NCBI GenBank assembly: GCA_013141115.1
Contig: JABFRP010000004.1
Location: 248,001-312,000 of the forward strand
Direction: 5' to 3'
Length of the DNA: 64,000 bases
DNA from: Ferruginibacter sp.
GTDB taxonomy: Bacteria; Bacteroidota; Bacteroidia; Chitinophagales; Chitinophagaceae
Shown: one piece after another, positions 37,096 through 46,239 of the stretch
How positions within the stretch are numbered: the first letter of the stretch is position 1
Layout of the letters: each line of letters opens with the position of its first letter
Position numbers and translations under genes: made by a program
Notes under the pieces: model-generated
The model's database searches: none
The model's input: only the letters and a program-made list of their open reading frames with translations
What the model was told of the DNA's origin: nothing

Positions 37096-38628
37096 ATGAA
37101 AATAATTTTGGGGCTAATAGTCTGCTTCTGTGTGGCTACTACAAACCTATACAGTCAATCAGTCAGTAAATCTAGTAAGCAGAAATTTATAGCCGAATTT
37201 GATGCATATATTCAGGAAGTATTAAAGAACACTGACATTCCTGCCATTGGCATATCTATACTTAGTGGCGGAAAACCAGTCTTTGTAAAAACGTATGGCT
37301 ATGCAAATAAAGAAGCAGGCATTAAAGCAGATAACAACACACTTTTTTATATTGCATCATCTACCAAATCTTTTACCGCATTGTCTGCAGCATTATTGGA
37401 GGAAGAAGGGAAAATACAATTGAATGAACCCATAGATAAATACCTGGGCTCTTTAAAATTCAACAACCTAATACCTGTAAGGCAAATCACTATCAAACAT
37501 TTATTAACCCATACATCCGGACTGTCAAACGATGCACTTGGTTTTAGAATGGCGTATAGCGGCGATATTAAGGACAAAGAGATTGATCATGTTTTTACAG
37601 GTGCAATGACATATACTGACACGATGTTTAATCAATACAACTATAGCAACCTTGGTTACAATATTTATGCAGTATTGCTTCGTACATACTTAAAACTAAA
37701 CTGGAAAGATGTAATTGCTACAAAAATACTCAAGCCTTTAGGGATGACGCATACAACCAGTTATATGTCAGAAGCGCTAAAGAATGGATGGATTGTGGCA
37801 GCGCCTTATCAGGCAGTTGGGTACAATGGTGCAGTGCTTACAAACTTACCAAAACAAGATAACAACCTGCAATCTGCCGGGGGAATCTTTAGTTCGCCAA
37901 AGGATTTAGCCAAATGGCTTGAAGTAAATATGAATACGGGCAAAATAAATGGCAGACAAGTGTTTGCAAAGGAGACAATAGAAAAATGCCAGACAGGATA
38001 TGCATTTGTAGAAAGGACATTGCAGCCATTTACTGGGTTAAGCCAGTACGGTTTAGGGTGGATAATTGGAGAGTATAAGAAAGAGAAAGTGATTTATCAT
38101 TTTGGAGGATTTCCCGGATATACCGGGCATATTTCTTTCATGCCTGATAAAAAAATTGGTGTAGCCGTCACCACAAACGAAAGCACTATGGGAGCAAGGG
38201 TGGCAACTGTATTGGCAACATTTGCTTATGACTGGTGGCTGAATGAAAAGGGAAAAGATACGATATATGAAAGAAAGAAAAATGAATTGAAACAAATGTA
38301 TGAAGGCTTCAAAAAAGCTTCGGCAAAAGGAATTGAAGACAAAGCTAAACGTGCATCAAAGTTATCATTGCCACTTACTGAATATACAGGAGAGTTTGCC
38401 AATGAGTTTTTTGGCACCATGAAAATATTTTTAAATGACTCAGTATTGAGTGCAGCCATTGGAAACATGCAATCATCAAGTACCTATTTTACAGAAGAAG
38501 AATCTATACGGGTAGAACTTATACCAGGTACTGGGGAAGTAATAAAATTTATAAAAGACGAAAAGAAAATTATTGCAAAACTTGTGTACAACAATTTTGA
38601 ATTTATTAAAATGCCTAAGAAAGACTAA
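37096..38628 (+). CDS. Exported serine hydrolase (class C beta-lactamase/PBP-like)
   Basis: A 510-residue protein. The ATG at 37096 gives a signal peptide (ILGLIVCFCVATTNLYSQ); the longer frame begins with TTG. The beta-lactamase domain has the SxxK motif ASSTKSF with Ser88 and Lys91, the YxN-type motif YNYSNLGYN, LLTHTSGLS, and the third motif HFGGFPGYTG in place of KTG. A C-terminal beta domain (about 400-510) resembles DUF3471-like tails. Such proteins act as periplasmic esterases or D-amino peptidases; beta-lactam hydrolysis is possible but not implied. Confidence 0.9.
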   Translation: MKIILGLIVCFCVATTNLYSQSVSKSSKQKFIAEFDAYIQEVLKNTDIPAIGISILSGGKPVFVKTYGYANKEAGIKADNNTLFYIASSTKSFTALSAALLEEEGKIQLNEPIDKYLGSLKFNNLIPVRQITIKHLLTHTSGLSNDALGFRMAYSGDIKDKEIDHVFTGAMTYTDTMFNQYNYSNLGYNIYAVLLRTYLKLNWKDVIATKILKPLGMTHTTSYMSEALKNGWIVAAPYQAVGYNGAVLTNLPKQDNNLQSAGGIFSSPKDLAKWLEVNMNTGKINGRQVFAKETIEKCQTGYAFVERTLQPFTGLSQYGLGWIIGEYKKEKVIYHFGGFPGYTGHISFMPDKKIGVAVTTNESTMGARVATVLATFAYDWWLNEKGKDTIYERKKNELKQMYEGFKKASAKGIEDKAKRASKLSLPLTEYTGEFANEFFGTMKIFLNDSVLSAAIGNMQSSSTYFTEEESIRVELIPGTGEVIKFIKDEKKIIAKLVYNNFEFIKMPKKD

Positions 38629-38824
38629 CTTTTTTTTGTAAAAAAAGCTGGTCACTAGTATTGGCTAGGCAGTTAATAATTCAACAATAGGGCTTTTATT
38701 GGGTATAAGTGAATTGGGTGGGTTGATTGTTTTAAATATCCCTCCATTATCAATCCGTAAATTACCCCTTTATGCCACTAATTTTTTTAATTGATTATAG
38801 TAAGTATAAATAAAAATTAAAAAT

Positions 38825-39727
38825 ATGATAAAACTATTTCATCTTACGATATTGCTTTTTTTACTTATTGCTTGTCAAACATCTGCCCAAACGACAGATT
38901 CATTAAAACAGCAAATTAAAAAAATAATTTCGACAAAGAATGCAATTGTTGGCGTTTCAATTATTGGTAATAATGAAAAAGATACAATTTCTTTAAATAG
39001 CGAAAAACATTTTCCGTTACAAAGTGTGTTTAAGTTTCATATCGCATTGGCAGTCTTATCTCAAATTGACGAAGGAAAATTTCGGATTAATCAAAAAATT
39101 AAAATTGACAAAAAAGACTTATTGCCGAATTTGTATAGCCCAATTAGAGAGGACTACCCAAACGGAGCAATACTTCCAATTTCAAAAATATTAGAATACA
39201 CAGTTTCATCAAGCGACAATGTAGGATGTGAAGTTTTACTGAGGTTAATTGGAGGACCGAAAGCGGTTGAAGATTACTTGGCAAAAAATAATATTAAGGA
39301 TGTTTCAATAAAATTCAACGAAGAACAACAACAAGCTAATTGGGATTTGCAGTTTCAAAATTGGACGACACCAGTTGCAGGAAACGAAACATTAATAAAA
39401 TTTTATTACAACAAGAATAAACTACTTTCCAAAAAAAGTTATGACTTCATTTGGAAAGTAATGAGAGAAACGGAAACAGGAGCAGACAGGTTAAAAGGGC
39501 AATTACCAAAAGGGACAATTGTTGCACATAAAACAGGTTCATCAGGAGCAAACAAAGATGGTGTAACAGCTGCAGTAAATGATATTGGAATTGTGTTTCT
39601 ACCGAATGGGAACCATTTTTTTATAAGTGTATTTGTAACTAATTCAAAAGAAAATGCAGATATAAATGAAAAAATAATTGCTGACATTACAAAAGCGGCT
39701 TGGGACTATTTCATAACTAAGAAGTAA
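38825..39727 (+). CDS. Class A beta-lactamase, subclass A2
   Basis: A 300-residue periplasmic enzyme with an N-terminal signal sequence (LLFLLIACQTSAQ, possibly a lipoprotein because of the Cys). All class A motifs are present: Ser67-x-x-Lys70 (SVFK), Ser130-Asp131-Asn132 in SSSDNVGCE, the omega-loop Glu in FNEEQQQANWDLQ, and Lys236-Thr-Gly in HKTGSSG. The NWDLQFQNWTTP loop and GCEVLLRLIGGP are typical of the Bacteroidota subclass A2 (CfxA/CblA/PER-like). It hydrolyses beta-lactams, and the spectrum cannot be read from the sequence. No regulator or mobile element is adjacent. Confidence 0.93.
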   Translation: MIKLFHLTILLFLLIACQTSAQTTDSLKQQIKKIISTKNAIVGVSIIGNNEKDTISLNSEKHFPLQSVFKFHIALAVLSQIDEGKFRINQKIKIDKKDLLPNLYSPIREDYPNGAILPISKILEYTVSSSDNVGCEVLLRLIGGPKAVEDYLAKNNIKDVSIKFNEEQQQANWDLQFQNWTTPVAGNETLIKFYYNKNKLLSKKSYDFIWKVMRETETGADRLKGQLPKGTIVAHKTGSSGANKDGVTAAVNDIGIVFLPNGNHFFISVFVTNSKENADINEKIIADITKAAWDYFITKK

Positions 39728-39910
39728 TAAAACTATCACCAGTATCATTTAGGCAGTGTAAGGGTAGAAGTGCTTAATTGAACATTAGTAATACTACTTG
39801 GCATTTGTGCAAAACTGAATATTTATGTTCTGGTTTCTCAATTTCGCTAAGCCCAAAAATATTAGCGTTCAATATAGAACGAGATCCTAAAAATATTGAA
39901 AAGAATAATT

Positions 39911-40462
39911 ATGATGACAACACAGGATATCCTAAATAGTATAGGACAATTTTCAGATTTTGACTACGAGCTTTTTGAAAGACATTCAGCAAAGAGAATA
40001 CTCAATAAAAATGAAGTGCTAATAAATGAAGGTGAAGTTTGTAAATGCTTTTATTTCATTTTATCAGGTTCATTATTTCAATTTCAGACCTGTGACACAG
40101 ATGAAGTAATTATTGATTTACACTTACAAAATGAGTGGATGTTTAATCAACAAAGCCTTACAGAGCAAATGCCTTCAAATACGACAATCAAAGCTTTTTC
40201 AAAATCAGAAGTAGTTGAGTTAAGTTTACTCAGTTTTCATTGCCTGTGTTCAAAATCACAATCCTTTTTACAATTTGGGAAAATCCTTAATCAATCAAAA
40301 AACCGAACATTCATTTTTGACAATTCACTTAAACCAAAGGAAAAGTACAGTTATATCAACAAATCAAAACCGCAATTGGCAAAAATTTTTCCAATTAAAA
40401 TGATTGCTTCATATCTCAAAATTTCACCTGAAACTCTAAGTAGAGTGAGAGCGAATTTTTGA
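39911..40462 (+). CDS. Crp/Fnr-family transcriptional regulator
   Basis: A 183-residue regulator, starting at MMTTQDIL; the frame's earlier TTG is unlikely. The cNMP-binding-type domain has AKRILNKNEVLINEGEVCKC and YFILSGSLFQFQ. The C-terminal helix-turn-helix is FPIKMIASYLKISPETLSRV. It differs from the 19972/20987 pair in length and sequence. The next gene is a VOC protein 64 bases downstream, whose promoter-like box (CATCTTTGTA) lies between them. Confidence 0.88.
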   Translation: MMTTQDILNSIGQFSDFDYELFERHSAKRILNKNEVLINEGEVCKCFYFILSGSLFQFQTCDTDEVIIDLHLQNEWMFNQQSLTEQMPSNTTIKAFSKSEVVELSLLSFHCLCSKSQSFLQFGKILNQSKNRTFIFDNSLKPKEKYSYINKSKPQLAKIFPIKMIASYLKISPETLSRVRANF

Positions 40463-40526
40463 ATTTAATGATTTCAATCAAGTTGGTATTTGCAGACTAA
40501 CGACCATCTTTGTAAAAAAAAATATT

Positions 40527-40886
40527 ATGTTAACAAATATTATTCCCAAACTTCCAATGCGTGACAAATCACTCACAAAAGAATTCTATTTAACTCAATT
40601 AGGCTTTAAGGACATCGGTAGCCATGACTTTGAAGGCTACCTATTAATTAAAAAAGATAACGTTGAAATTCACTTTTTTGAATTTAATGGACTTGACCCA
40701 AAAGAAAATTATGGGCAGGTTTATATTAGAACTAATAATATTGAGAATTTATATCAATCAATGCTTGACAATAAAACAGAAATTCATCCAAATGGAACAT
40801 TAAAGACACAACCTTGGGGACAAAAAGAATTTGCACTACTTGACCCTGATAATAATCTTCTCACTTTCGGACAAATAATAGAATGA
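40527..40886 (+). CDS. VOC-superfamily (glyoxalase/bleomycin-resistance-like) protein
   Basis: A 119-residue protein of the vicinal-oxygen-chelate fold with two beta-alpha-beta-beta-beta modules. It contains IPKLPMRDKSLTKEFYLTQL, GYLLIKKDNVEIHFFEF, GQVYIRTNNIENLYQSML and the closing KEFALLDPDNNLLTFGQ. The size and the WGQKEFxxxDPDxNLLxF ending match bleomycin-resistance-like members, which bind antibiotics or small metal-chelated substrates. A 3' fragment of a relative lies at 20732-20806. The next gene starts 3 bases after its stop, so the two form an operon. Confidence 0.9.
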   Translation: MLTNIIPKLPMRDKSLTKEFYLTQLGFKDIGSHDFEGYLLIKKDNVEIHFFEFNGLDPKENYGQVYIRTNNIENLYQSMLDNKTEIHPNGTLKTQPWGQKEFALLDPDNNLLTFGQIIE

Positions 40887-40889
40887 GAA

Positions 40890-41402
40890 ATGAAAAAAAG
40901 TGTAATTTTTTTGTTTTTTGTTTATTTTACAAATCCTGTTTTTAGTCAAACAATTTCTAAAAATGACAAAAAGGAAATCAAACAAATTCTTACTGATTTT
41001 ATGGAATGTCTTGTAAAAAAAGACAGCACTAAATTTTATAATCTTTTTCACAACGACCTGATTGTTTGGGTGGGTGTAACAAAAGCAAAATCATTTGCAG
41101 ATGAGAAAAAAAATGACAGTTTTGCAGTAGATAATTTTTCGGCAACCTTTAAAGAGTTCTACAGAATGTTTTATAAGATTGCAATAGAAGAAAAATTCTA
41201 TAATGTTCAAATTACTGAAGACGGTTACATTGCTTCAGTTACTTTTGATTACAGTTTTTTTCAAAAAAACAAAAAACTGAATTGGGGCAAAGAGAGTTGG
41301 GGATTAATAAAAAAAAATGGAGAATGGAAAATTGCGTCTGTACTTTTTTCTATTGAATATGAAGCAATAAATCCAGAACCCCAAAAAAATAATAAGCGGT
41401 AA
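40890..41402 (+). CDS. Exported NTF2-like protein
   Basis: A 170-residue protein with signal peptide (SVIFLFFVYFTNPVFSQ). The mature domain shows the SnoaL/NTF2 pattern: a long first helix (KEIKQILTDFMECLVKKDST), LFHNDLIVWVGV, and the closing strands SWGLIKKNGEWKIASVLFSI. It is likely periplasmic and its ligand is unknown. It is tightly coupled to the VOC gene upstream. The stop overlaps AAGCGGTAA, a relative of the reversed CCGCTAA motif. Confidence 0.75.
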   Translation: MKKSVIFLFFVYFTNPVFSQTISKNDKKEIKQILTDFMECLVKKDSTKFYNLFHNDLIVWVGVTKAKSFADEKKNDSFAVDNFSATFKEFYRMFYKIAIEEKFYNVQITEDGYIASVTFDYSFFQKNKKLNWGKESWGLIKKNGEWKIASVLFSIEYEAINPEPQKNNKR

Positions 41403-41415
41403 ATTTGTAAATTTA

Positions 41416-42528
41416 GTGGAGCAAAATATTCAACAAAAACTTTACGGACTTGATCATTTAAGAGCATTTGCAATTGTATTTGTTTTCTTTTTTCATTATT
41501 TCATTTTAAGTGATGGACAGCCTAAATGGTTACCTGGTGTAGCAAGTTTTGGTTGGACAGGCGTAGATTTGTTCTTCGTTTTGAGTGGTTTTTTAATTTC
41601 ATCGGAACTGTTCGCCCAAATCAAGCAAGGGCAAAATATTTCTTTCAAATATTTCTTTCTAAAACGATTTTTTAGAATTATTCCAGCGTTTTTGGCTACA
41701 GTTGGACTTTATTTTTACTTTCCATTTTTCCGTGAAAAAGAAAGTTTGCCTCCATTATGGAAGGTGCTAACTTTTACACAAAATCTTGGACTAAATTTAG
41801 AAGATTTCGGAACATTTTCTCACGCTTGGTCACTTTGTGTGGAAGAACATTTTTATTTAATCCTTCCACTAATTTTGATTCTGTTACAATTTACTAAGCT
41901 CATTAAAAAACCGTTTTGGCTGATAATTGCTTTCTTTTTATTTGGCTTTGTCATTAGAATTTATAGTTTTAACCAATTATATCTTCCTAAACTTGAAGAT
42001 GAAAGTGGTTTTATGTATTGGTACAAATACATTTACTACCCAACTTACAACCGTTTAGACGGACTTTTGGTTGGTGTATCAATTGCGGGAATTTGTCAGT
42101 TTTTGCCTATAGTTTGGAGTAAAATATCTAAATACAAAAATCTGTTTTTTATTTTGAGTTTAGGTATTTTGGCAGCTTCATATTTTTTATTTGAAGAGCC
42201 AATGACTTTTAATGCTTCTGTTTTTGGTTTTCCACTCTTGGCCATTGGTTATGGATTTATGGTTGTTGGAGCGATAAGTCCATCAAGTTTTTTATACAAA
42301 TGGAATTCGAAGGTGACGACATTTATTGCGACACTTTCTTATGCGATTTATTTGACACATAAAGGCGTAATTCACATGACACATCAATTATTAGCCGAAT
42401 TTAAAATTGACAATAATTTGATGCTTTTAATTTGTATGACAACCTGTATAAGTTTTGCTTGTTTGCTGCATTTTACAATAGAAGAGCCGTTTATGAAATT
42501 ACGGATCAGAATTGTCAACAAGAAATAA
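41416..42528 (+). CDS. Acyltransferase-3 family membrane protein
   Basis: A 370-residue polytopic protein with about ten helices, probably starting with GTG since no ATG precedes the first motif. Diagnostic segments are LDHLRAFAIVFVFFFHYFIL with the catalytic His, GWTGVDLFFVLSGFLISSEL, the RFFRIIPAFLA region and SHAWSLCVEEHFYLILPLIL. The family transfers acetyl or other acyl groups to sugars or lipids at the inner membrane, for example in O-antigen or exopolysaccharide modification. It follows the NTF2-like gene by 13 bases. A TACCGCTAAC motif lies 2 bases after the stop. Confidence 0.92.
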   Translation: MEQNIQQKLYGLDHLRAFAIVFVFFFHYFILSDGQPKWLPGVASFGWTGVDLFFVLSGFLISSELFAQIKQGQNISFKYFFLKRFFRIIPAFLATVGLYFYFPFFREKESLPPLWKVLTFTQNLGLNLEDFGTFSHAWSLCVEEHFYLILPLILILLQFTKLIKKPFWLIIAFFLFGFVIRIYSFNQLYLPKLEDESGFMYWYKYIYYPTYNRLDGLLVGVSIAGICQFLPIVWSKISKYKNLFFILSLGILAASYFLFEEPMTFNASVFGFPLLAIGYGFMVVGAISPSSFLYKWNSKVTTFIATLSYAIYLTHKGVIHMTHQLLAEFKIDNNLMLLICMTTCISFACLLHFTIEEPFMKLRIRIVNKK

Positions 42529-42530
42529 TT

Positions 42531-42540
42531 TACCGCTAAC
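42531..42540 (+). repeat. TACCGCTAAC tail motif after the acyltransferase
   Basis: The motif begins 3 bases after the TAA stop and continues ATCGGTATTGCAAAAACG. It is one of five copies of TACCGCTAA placed directly behind unrelated genes in this window. Confidence 0.6.
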
Positions 42541-42686
42541 ATCGGTATTGCAAAAACGTGCAAATAGGTTTAACTAAAATAGTAGATTTTTATTTTGTAT
42601 CTGTGCAAAAGTTGGACTAGTTTTTTTTATGCCCAACAGCACTAAGCCGTAAACAAGAATATTATGATACTTAAAAACATAAGAAT

Positions 42687-43076
42687 ATGAAAAAAATGAC
42701 AATAATGCTATCCGCATTTCTCCTGCTGACTATTTCAGTTTTCAGCAAAACGCATACTTCTTTTTCATTTGATAACATGCTAAAAGCTCCGATCGTAATT
42801 GAAGTTAATACAAAATATACTTCTATAGACGATGCCTTGATGGCCGCAAAAAATGTACTACTTGCACAAAAATTTATTGCTGCAAACGGCATTCAGAAGT
42901 CATCCTTTACCTCAACCAGAACAACAGGCTCTAAAGCTGACTACTATGTTGCAGATGTTACAGCCACAATGGTTGAGGGAAAGATTAAACTAACTATTTC
43001 ATTTGTTAAAGTGGGAACCGGTTTTTTAAAATTGCAGAAGGTTGCTGACACTGTTAAGTCAGAATTAGAAAAGTAA
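42687..43076 (+). CDS. Small secreted protein of unknown function
   Basis: A 129-residue protein with signal peptide (MTIMLSAFLLLTISVFSKT). The mature part reads VIEVNTKYTSIDDALMAAKN, LLAQKFIAANGIQKSSFTST and VEGKIKLTISFVKVGTGFLK, which suggests an alpha/beta sandwich with a helix of about 20 residues. No family was recognised. It probably acts in the periplasm or at the surface. A spacer with pseudogene material and another TACCGCTAAC motif follows. Confidence 0.65.
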   Translation: MKKMTIMLSAFLLLTISVFSKTHTSFSFDNMLKAPIVIEVNTKYTSIDDALMAAKNVLLAQKFIAANGIQKSSFTSTRTTGSKADYYVADVTATMVEGKIKLTISFVKVGTGFLKLQKVADTVKSELEK

Positions 43077-43132
43077 TTAATTGGTTGAAATAATTAAAAA
43101 ATTAAGTTCCATTTCAAATAGCGAGGCTTTGT

Positions 43133-43262
43133 GTTGGTGGCTGACCTAAGTGAGTATCATTTAACTAAACAGATTGAAGAGAGTTTTTTAAAGATGAAAA
43201 ATGATTTTAAAAATGGGAACGTGTAAGAAAAACATAAATCTATTGAACTATTTTTTAATGAT
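43133..43262 (+). pseudogene. Fragment of a heme-degrading-domain (UPF0303-like) gene
   Basis: The fragment reads TKQIEESFLKMKNDFKNGNV and a stop, with EKHKSIELFF after it. It corresponds to AKQFEESSLNVKNDLKNGNM and TLEKSFGLDE in the intact gene at 47838-48266. There is no start and the rest of the domain is missing. Confidence 0.75.
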
Positions 43263-43283
43263 GGCAAAAGAACTTAAAAAAAA

Positions 43284-43293
43284 TACCGCTAAC
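43284..43293 (+). repeat. TACCGCTAAC tail motif
   Basis: It follows the decayed UPF0303-like fragment and continues AGTAAGAGGTTTATGCAAG. The preceding gene here is broken, but the placement matches the other copies. Confidence 0.55.
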
Positions 43294-43479
43294 AGTAAGA
43301 GGTTTATGCAAGTTGGGCTTTACAAACTATATTGAATATTAGTTTTTAACTCCAGCAAAATATTTTTTCACAGCATCCTGCGAACAATGAGCAGTGGTTT
43401 AAGTAGGTGAAATGCTTTTCAAACTGCGTAAAGTCCTGTACACCATTAACCAAAATTGTAAAACAATATTTAGTACAAC

Positions 43480-43929
43480 ATGGAATTGTTTATCAGAGCG
43501 GCAGAAGTAGAAGATTTTGAATCTATTACCAGGCTTTCATACCAATTTGGTTATATAGCCGATACTAAAAAAACTAAAGAAAGACTATCTGAAATTATAG
43601 TGAGTAATGATAATTGTGCATTTGTTGCAACAGACAGTGGAATTGTAATAGGGTGGATTCATGGATTTTACACACTACGAATCCAATCAGATCCTTTTGT
43701 TGAAATTGGTGGATTAGTAGTTGATGAAAATTACAGGCGAAAAGGAATTGGAAGATTATTAGTTCAGAAAGTTACAGAATGGGCTAAGCTTAAAAACGGT
43801 AGCACAATTAGAGTTAAGTGTAATTCTATTCGCAAGGAGTCTCATCAGTTTTATATTTCCATTGGTTTTAAAGAAGTGAAAGAACAGAAAGTTTTCTATC
43901 AATCATTAAAGTACAATAACTACCGCTAA
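43480..43929 (+). CDS. GNAT-family N-acetyltransferase
   Basis: A 149-residue acetyltransferase. The GNAT motif A is VEIGGLVVDENYRRKGIGRL with the R/Q-x-x-G-x-G/A acetyl-CoA loop. The C-terminal FYISIGFKEVKEQKVFYQSL matches the motif B and tyrosine segment. It is cytosolic and probably acetylates an amine on a small molecule or protein. The substrate is unknown. Its last residues and stop (Tyr-Arg-stop) are encoded by the TACCGCTAA repeat itself, so the end of the reading frame is set by that motif. Confidence 0.9.
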   Translation: MELFIRAAEVEDFESITRLSYQFGYIADTKKTKERLSEIIVSNDNCAFVATDSGIVIGWIHGFYTLRIQSDPFVEIGGLVVDENYRRKGIGRLLVQKVTEWAKLKNGSTIRVKCNSIRKESHQFYISIGFKEVKEQKVFYQSLKYNNYR

Positions 43930-43930
43930 T
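43921..43930 (+). repeat. TACCGCTAAT motif providing the GNAT stop codon
   Basis: TAC CGC TAA is read in frame as Tyr-Arg-stop of the GNAT gene. This shows that the motif is joined exactly to the end of the coding region. Confidence 0.6.
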
Positions 43931-44008
43931 AAGGAGTTGTAAAAGCAGTACTGAAAATCAATGAACTTAATACATAAAATATCAATTAACAATACAAAAA
44001 AATAAGTA

Positions 44009-44827
44009 ATGAAATATTTAGCAACAACAATATGTTTAACTGTCGTTCTTTTTTTAGCCGATATTGCCAATGCTCAAATTACTGACACTGTACATATTAC
44101 AGCAGCAAAAATTGACATAAGGGCATTAAGGGAAGGTATTCATCGTTACCTTGTTTATGCAAAAATGAAAAAAGACAGCATCCGTACATTGACTCAGTTT
44201 TGGACAAGAACAATTAAACGAACTGATTATAATGGAACAGCAGCAATTGAAATTACACAGGAGTGGGAAGATAAAGACAGCATCATGCATGTTGTAAAAT
44301 CAATCTCTGATGCAAAAACAATGCAACCCTTGTATCATAAAACATGGTGGAAGGTGCAAGCAGCAAGAAATTCAACAGCTAAAACTGTAAATGTAACAAC
44401 TATCGATTTTTTAAATAAAAGACTTGAATACAATGGCAACTTGTTAAGCGATGCAGATACATCTAAACAAGTAAAAGGAATATGGGACGGATATAAATCA
44501 TCCTTGGGTAAATATTATTTAAACTGGCATCTGGATTTGGAAACCTTTCCTTTATTACCCTATAAAAAAGGAGTAACGTTTGTTATTCCTTTTTATGATC
44601 CCGGCACAGCTTCTGGTTTTCAAAATGTTGCTTACACTGTTACAGGCTCTGCCGAATTGAATGGCTTTAATGACCAAAAAATTGATTGCTGGTTATTGGT
44701 AAATGAAAGCAAAGGAAGCAAAGAAGTTTTTTGGATAAGCAAGAAAACAAAAGAAGTTTTAAAATTGGAGCAAGAAATAAATAAAAAAATTTACAGGTAT
44801 AAAATAAAGTTGGGATTCAGTGAATAG
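44009..44827 (+). CDS. Exported DUF3108-like protein
   Basis: A 272-residue secreted protein with signal peptide ending ANAQ. The mature part is beta-rich: RYLVYAKMKKDSIRTLTQFW, AAIEITQEWEDKDSIMHVVK, TMQPLYHKTWWKVQ, and at the end EVFWISKKTKEVLKLEQEIN. The order of strands recalls DUF3108 and the first domain of the protein at 49224-50528. It is probably periplasmic and may bind a hydrophobic ligand (inference from the fold only). A C-terminal fragment of a relative lies at 60819-60902. Confidence 0.65.
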   Translation: MKYLATTICLTVVLFLADIANAQITDTVHITAAKIDIRALREGIHRYLVYAKMKKDSIRTLTQFWTRTIKRTDYNGTAAIEITQEWEDKDSIMHVVKSISDAKTMQPLYHKTWWKVQAARNSTAKTVNVTTIDFLNKRLEYNGNLLSDADTSKQVKGIWDGYKSSLGKYYLNWHLDLETFPLLPYKKGVTFVIPFYDPGTASGFQNVAYTVTGSAELNGFNDQKIDCWLLVNESKGSKEVFWISKKTKEVLKLEQEINKKIYRYKIKLGFSE

Positions 44828-44897
44828 AAAAATGATTTGCTGGTTAGTTTGTTAGTAGTTGAATAAATATCTATAAAATAAAAAATATTATATTAGA

Positions 44898-45560
44898 ATG
44901 AAATTAAAATTTATTAGCGCACTTATAATTTTTCTTTTGTTACCCTGCTTATTTTTTGCTCAAAATAAAAAAAGAGTAGAACTGGGGACATTGCATAGTA
45001 AGAATAGGTTACAAGCTGTAAACAGGATAATCAGTACTATTACACAAAGGGATAGCGCATTTCTCCATGTTGCTGAAAGCAAAGGGGAAGGAATAGTATG
45101 GCTACCTTTTAAAAACCTTAAAAATGGCAGCATAGAAATTGTAATGAGGGGGCAAGATGTTTTGCAGCGAAGTTTTATAGGTATTGTTTTTCATGGGCTT
45201 AATGATAGTACTTATGATGCAGTCTATTGCCGGCCGTTTAATTTTCTTGCAAAGGATTCTGTTCGGCGTATTCATGCAATTCAATACATTTCTCATCCTG
45301 TGTTTACGTGGAAAAAGTTAAGAGAGGAAAGGAATGCTGTATTTGAGAAAGAAATCCTCAACCCTCCTGATCCCAATGGATGGTTTACAATGAGGATAGC
45401 CATTGATAATATGATAATCAAAGCTTTTATTAATAATTCTGAAACACCATCATTGGTGGTAGAAAAACTTAATCATAGAATAACAGGCAGAGTAGGGGTG
45501 TTTGTTGGAGATGGCAGCGGAGGTGATTTTAAAAGTATAAAAATAAAATACAGAAATTAG
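44898..45560 (+). CDS. Secreted concanavalin-like (DUF1080-like) domain protein
   Basis: A 220-residue exported protein (signal ALIIFLLLPCLFFAQ). The mature domain has the order seen in DUF1080/LamG-type sandwiches: FLHVAESKGEGIVWLPFKNL, SIEIVMRGQDVLQRSFIGIV, FNFLAKDSVRRIHAIQYISH, GWFTMRIAIDNMIIKAFINN and GRVGVFVGDGSGGDFKSIKI. It may bind or cleave glycosides, as other members do, but catalytic residues were not identified. Its last 81 bases and the following 176 bases are duplicated at 54644-54898. Confidence 0.72.
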   Translation: MKLKFISALIIFLLLPCLFFAQNKKRVELGTLHSKNRLQAVNRIISTITQRDSAFLHVAESKGEGIVWLPFKNLKNGSIEIVMRGQDVLQRSFIGIVFHGLNDSTYDAVYCRPFNFLAKDSVRRIHAIQYISHPVFTWKKLREERNAVFEKEILNPPDPNGWFTMRIAIDNMIIKAFINNSETPSLVVEKLNHRITGRVGVFVGDGSGGDFKSIKIKYRN

Positions 45561-45736
45561 TCAGATGTTCCTGAAATTATTACCAGTAATGCCATGGTAA
45601 TTTACTGTTTTAAAAAGTGCTGTTACGTACTTTAACCCAACAGCAGGATTGAATAAACTGTATTTCGTAGACTTAAAGAGTTATTCTGTAGATAAAGTAG
45701 ATATTGGAGCAACGAAGTTCTATTTGTAAGTGTCAT
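45480..45736 (+). repeat. Segmental duplication, copy A
   Basis: The 3' end of the DUF1080-like gene plus 176 bases of spacer. The diverged copy B lies at 54644-54898. Its distal part (45659-45736) also resembles 12855-12930. The shared core is TTGGAGCAACGAAGTTCTAT. Confidence 0.8.
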
Positions 45737-45758
45737 CTTTTAAAGAAAAAAATATAAA

Positions 45759-46170
45759 ATGAAAACGGCAAATCTATTTACGGCTTTAATAGCTGTAATC
45801 TTAATTTTTAGCTCATGCAAAAAATGCGACACCCCCTGTAATTTAATAGCTGCTAAAATCATTCGTTATGATTGCGATAGGGTTATTTTTCAACTATTAA
45901 CTACTGAAACTATTGGGGATGCTGATTGGGAAGATGTTCAAACCGGGCAGCGGTACAACAATGTTGTTTCGTATTACAACACCTGCAAAATTGCAGAGTT
46001 TACCAAAGGAAAAAAAGATAACACTTTATGTAAGCTTTAAGGAGCCAGATACCAATCCCACTATACCGGACTGCTTCCGGTGTGAGGCTCTCTCCCAAAA
46101 TCCTCCCCAAACAAAAGTTGATTTTACTGAAATTTCAATATCGGCTTGTGAAAATTATTTAAGCAGATGA
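45759..46170 (+). pseudogene. Small Cys-rich lipoprotein with homopolymer frameshift
   Basis: The gene begins with a lipoprotein signal (LIAVILIFSSC) and continues KKCDTPCNLIAAKIIRYDCD to AEFTKGKK. The frame then shifts in an A7 run (46010-46016). With one A fewer it reads on as ITLYVSFKEPDTNPTIPDCF, then ISISACENYLSR, giving a protein of about 136 residues with paired cysteines. As written, the frame stops after 93 residues. It could be a sequencing error, slippage or a real mutation. The function is unknown. Confidence 0.6.
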
Positions 46171-46239
46171 AAATAAGTAGTTAAAAAATTCAAATTGCAA
46201 AGGGGGTAATTTAATAATAGATAAGCGGAATTAAAACAA

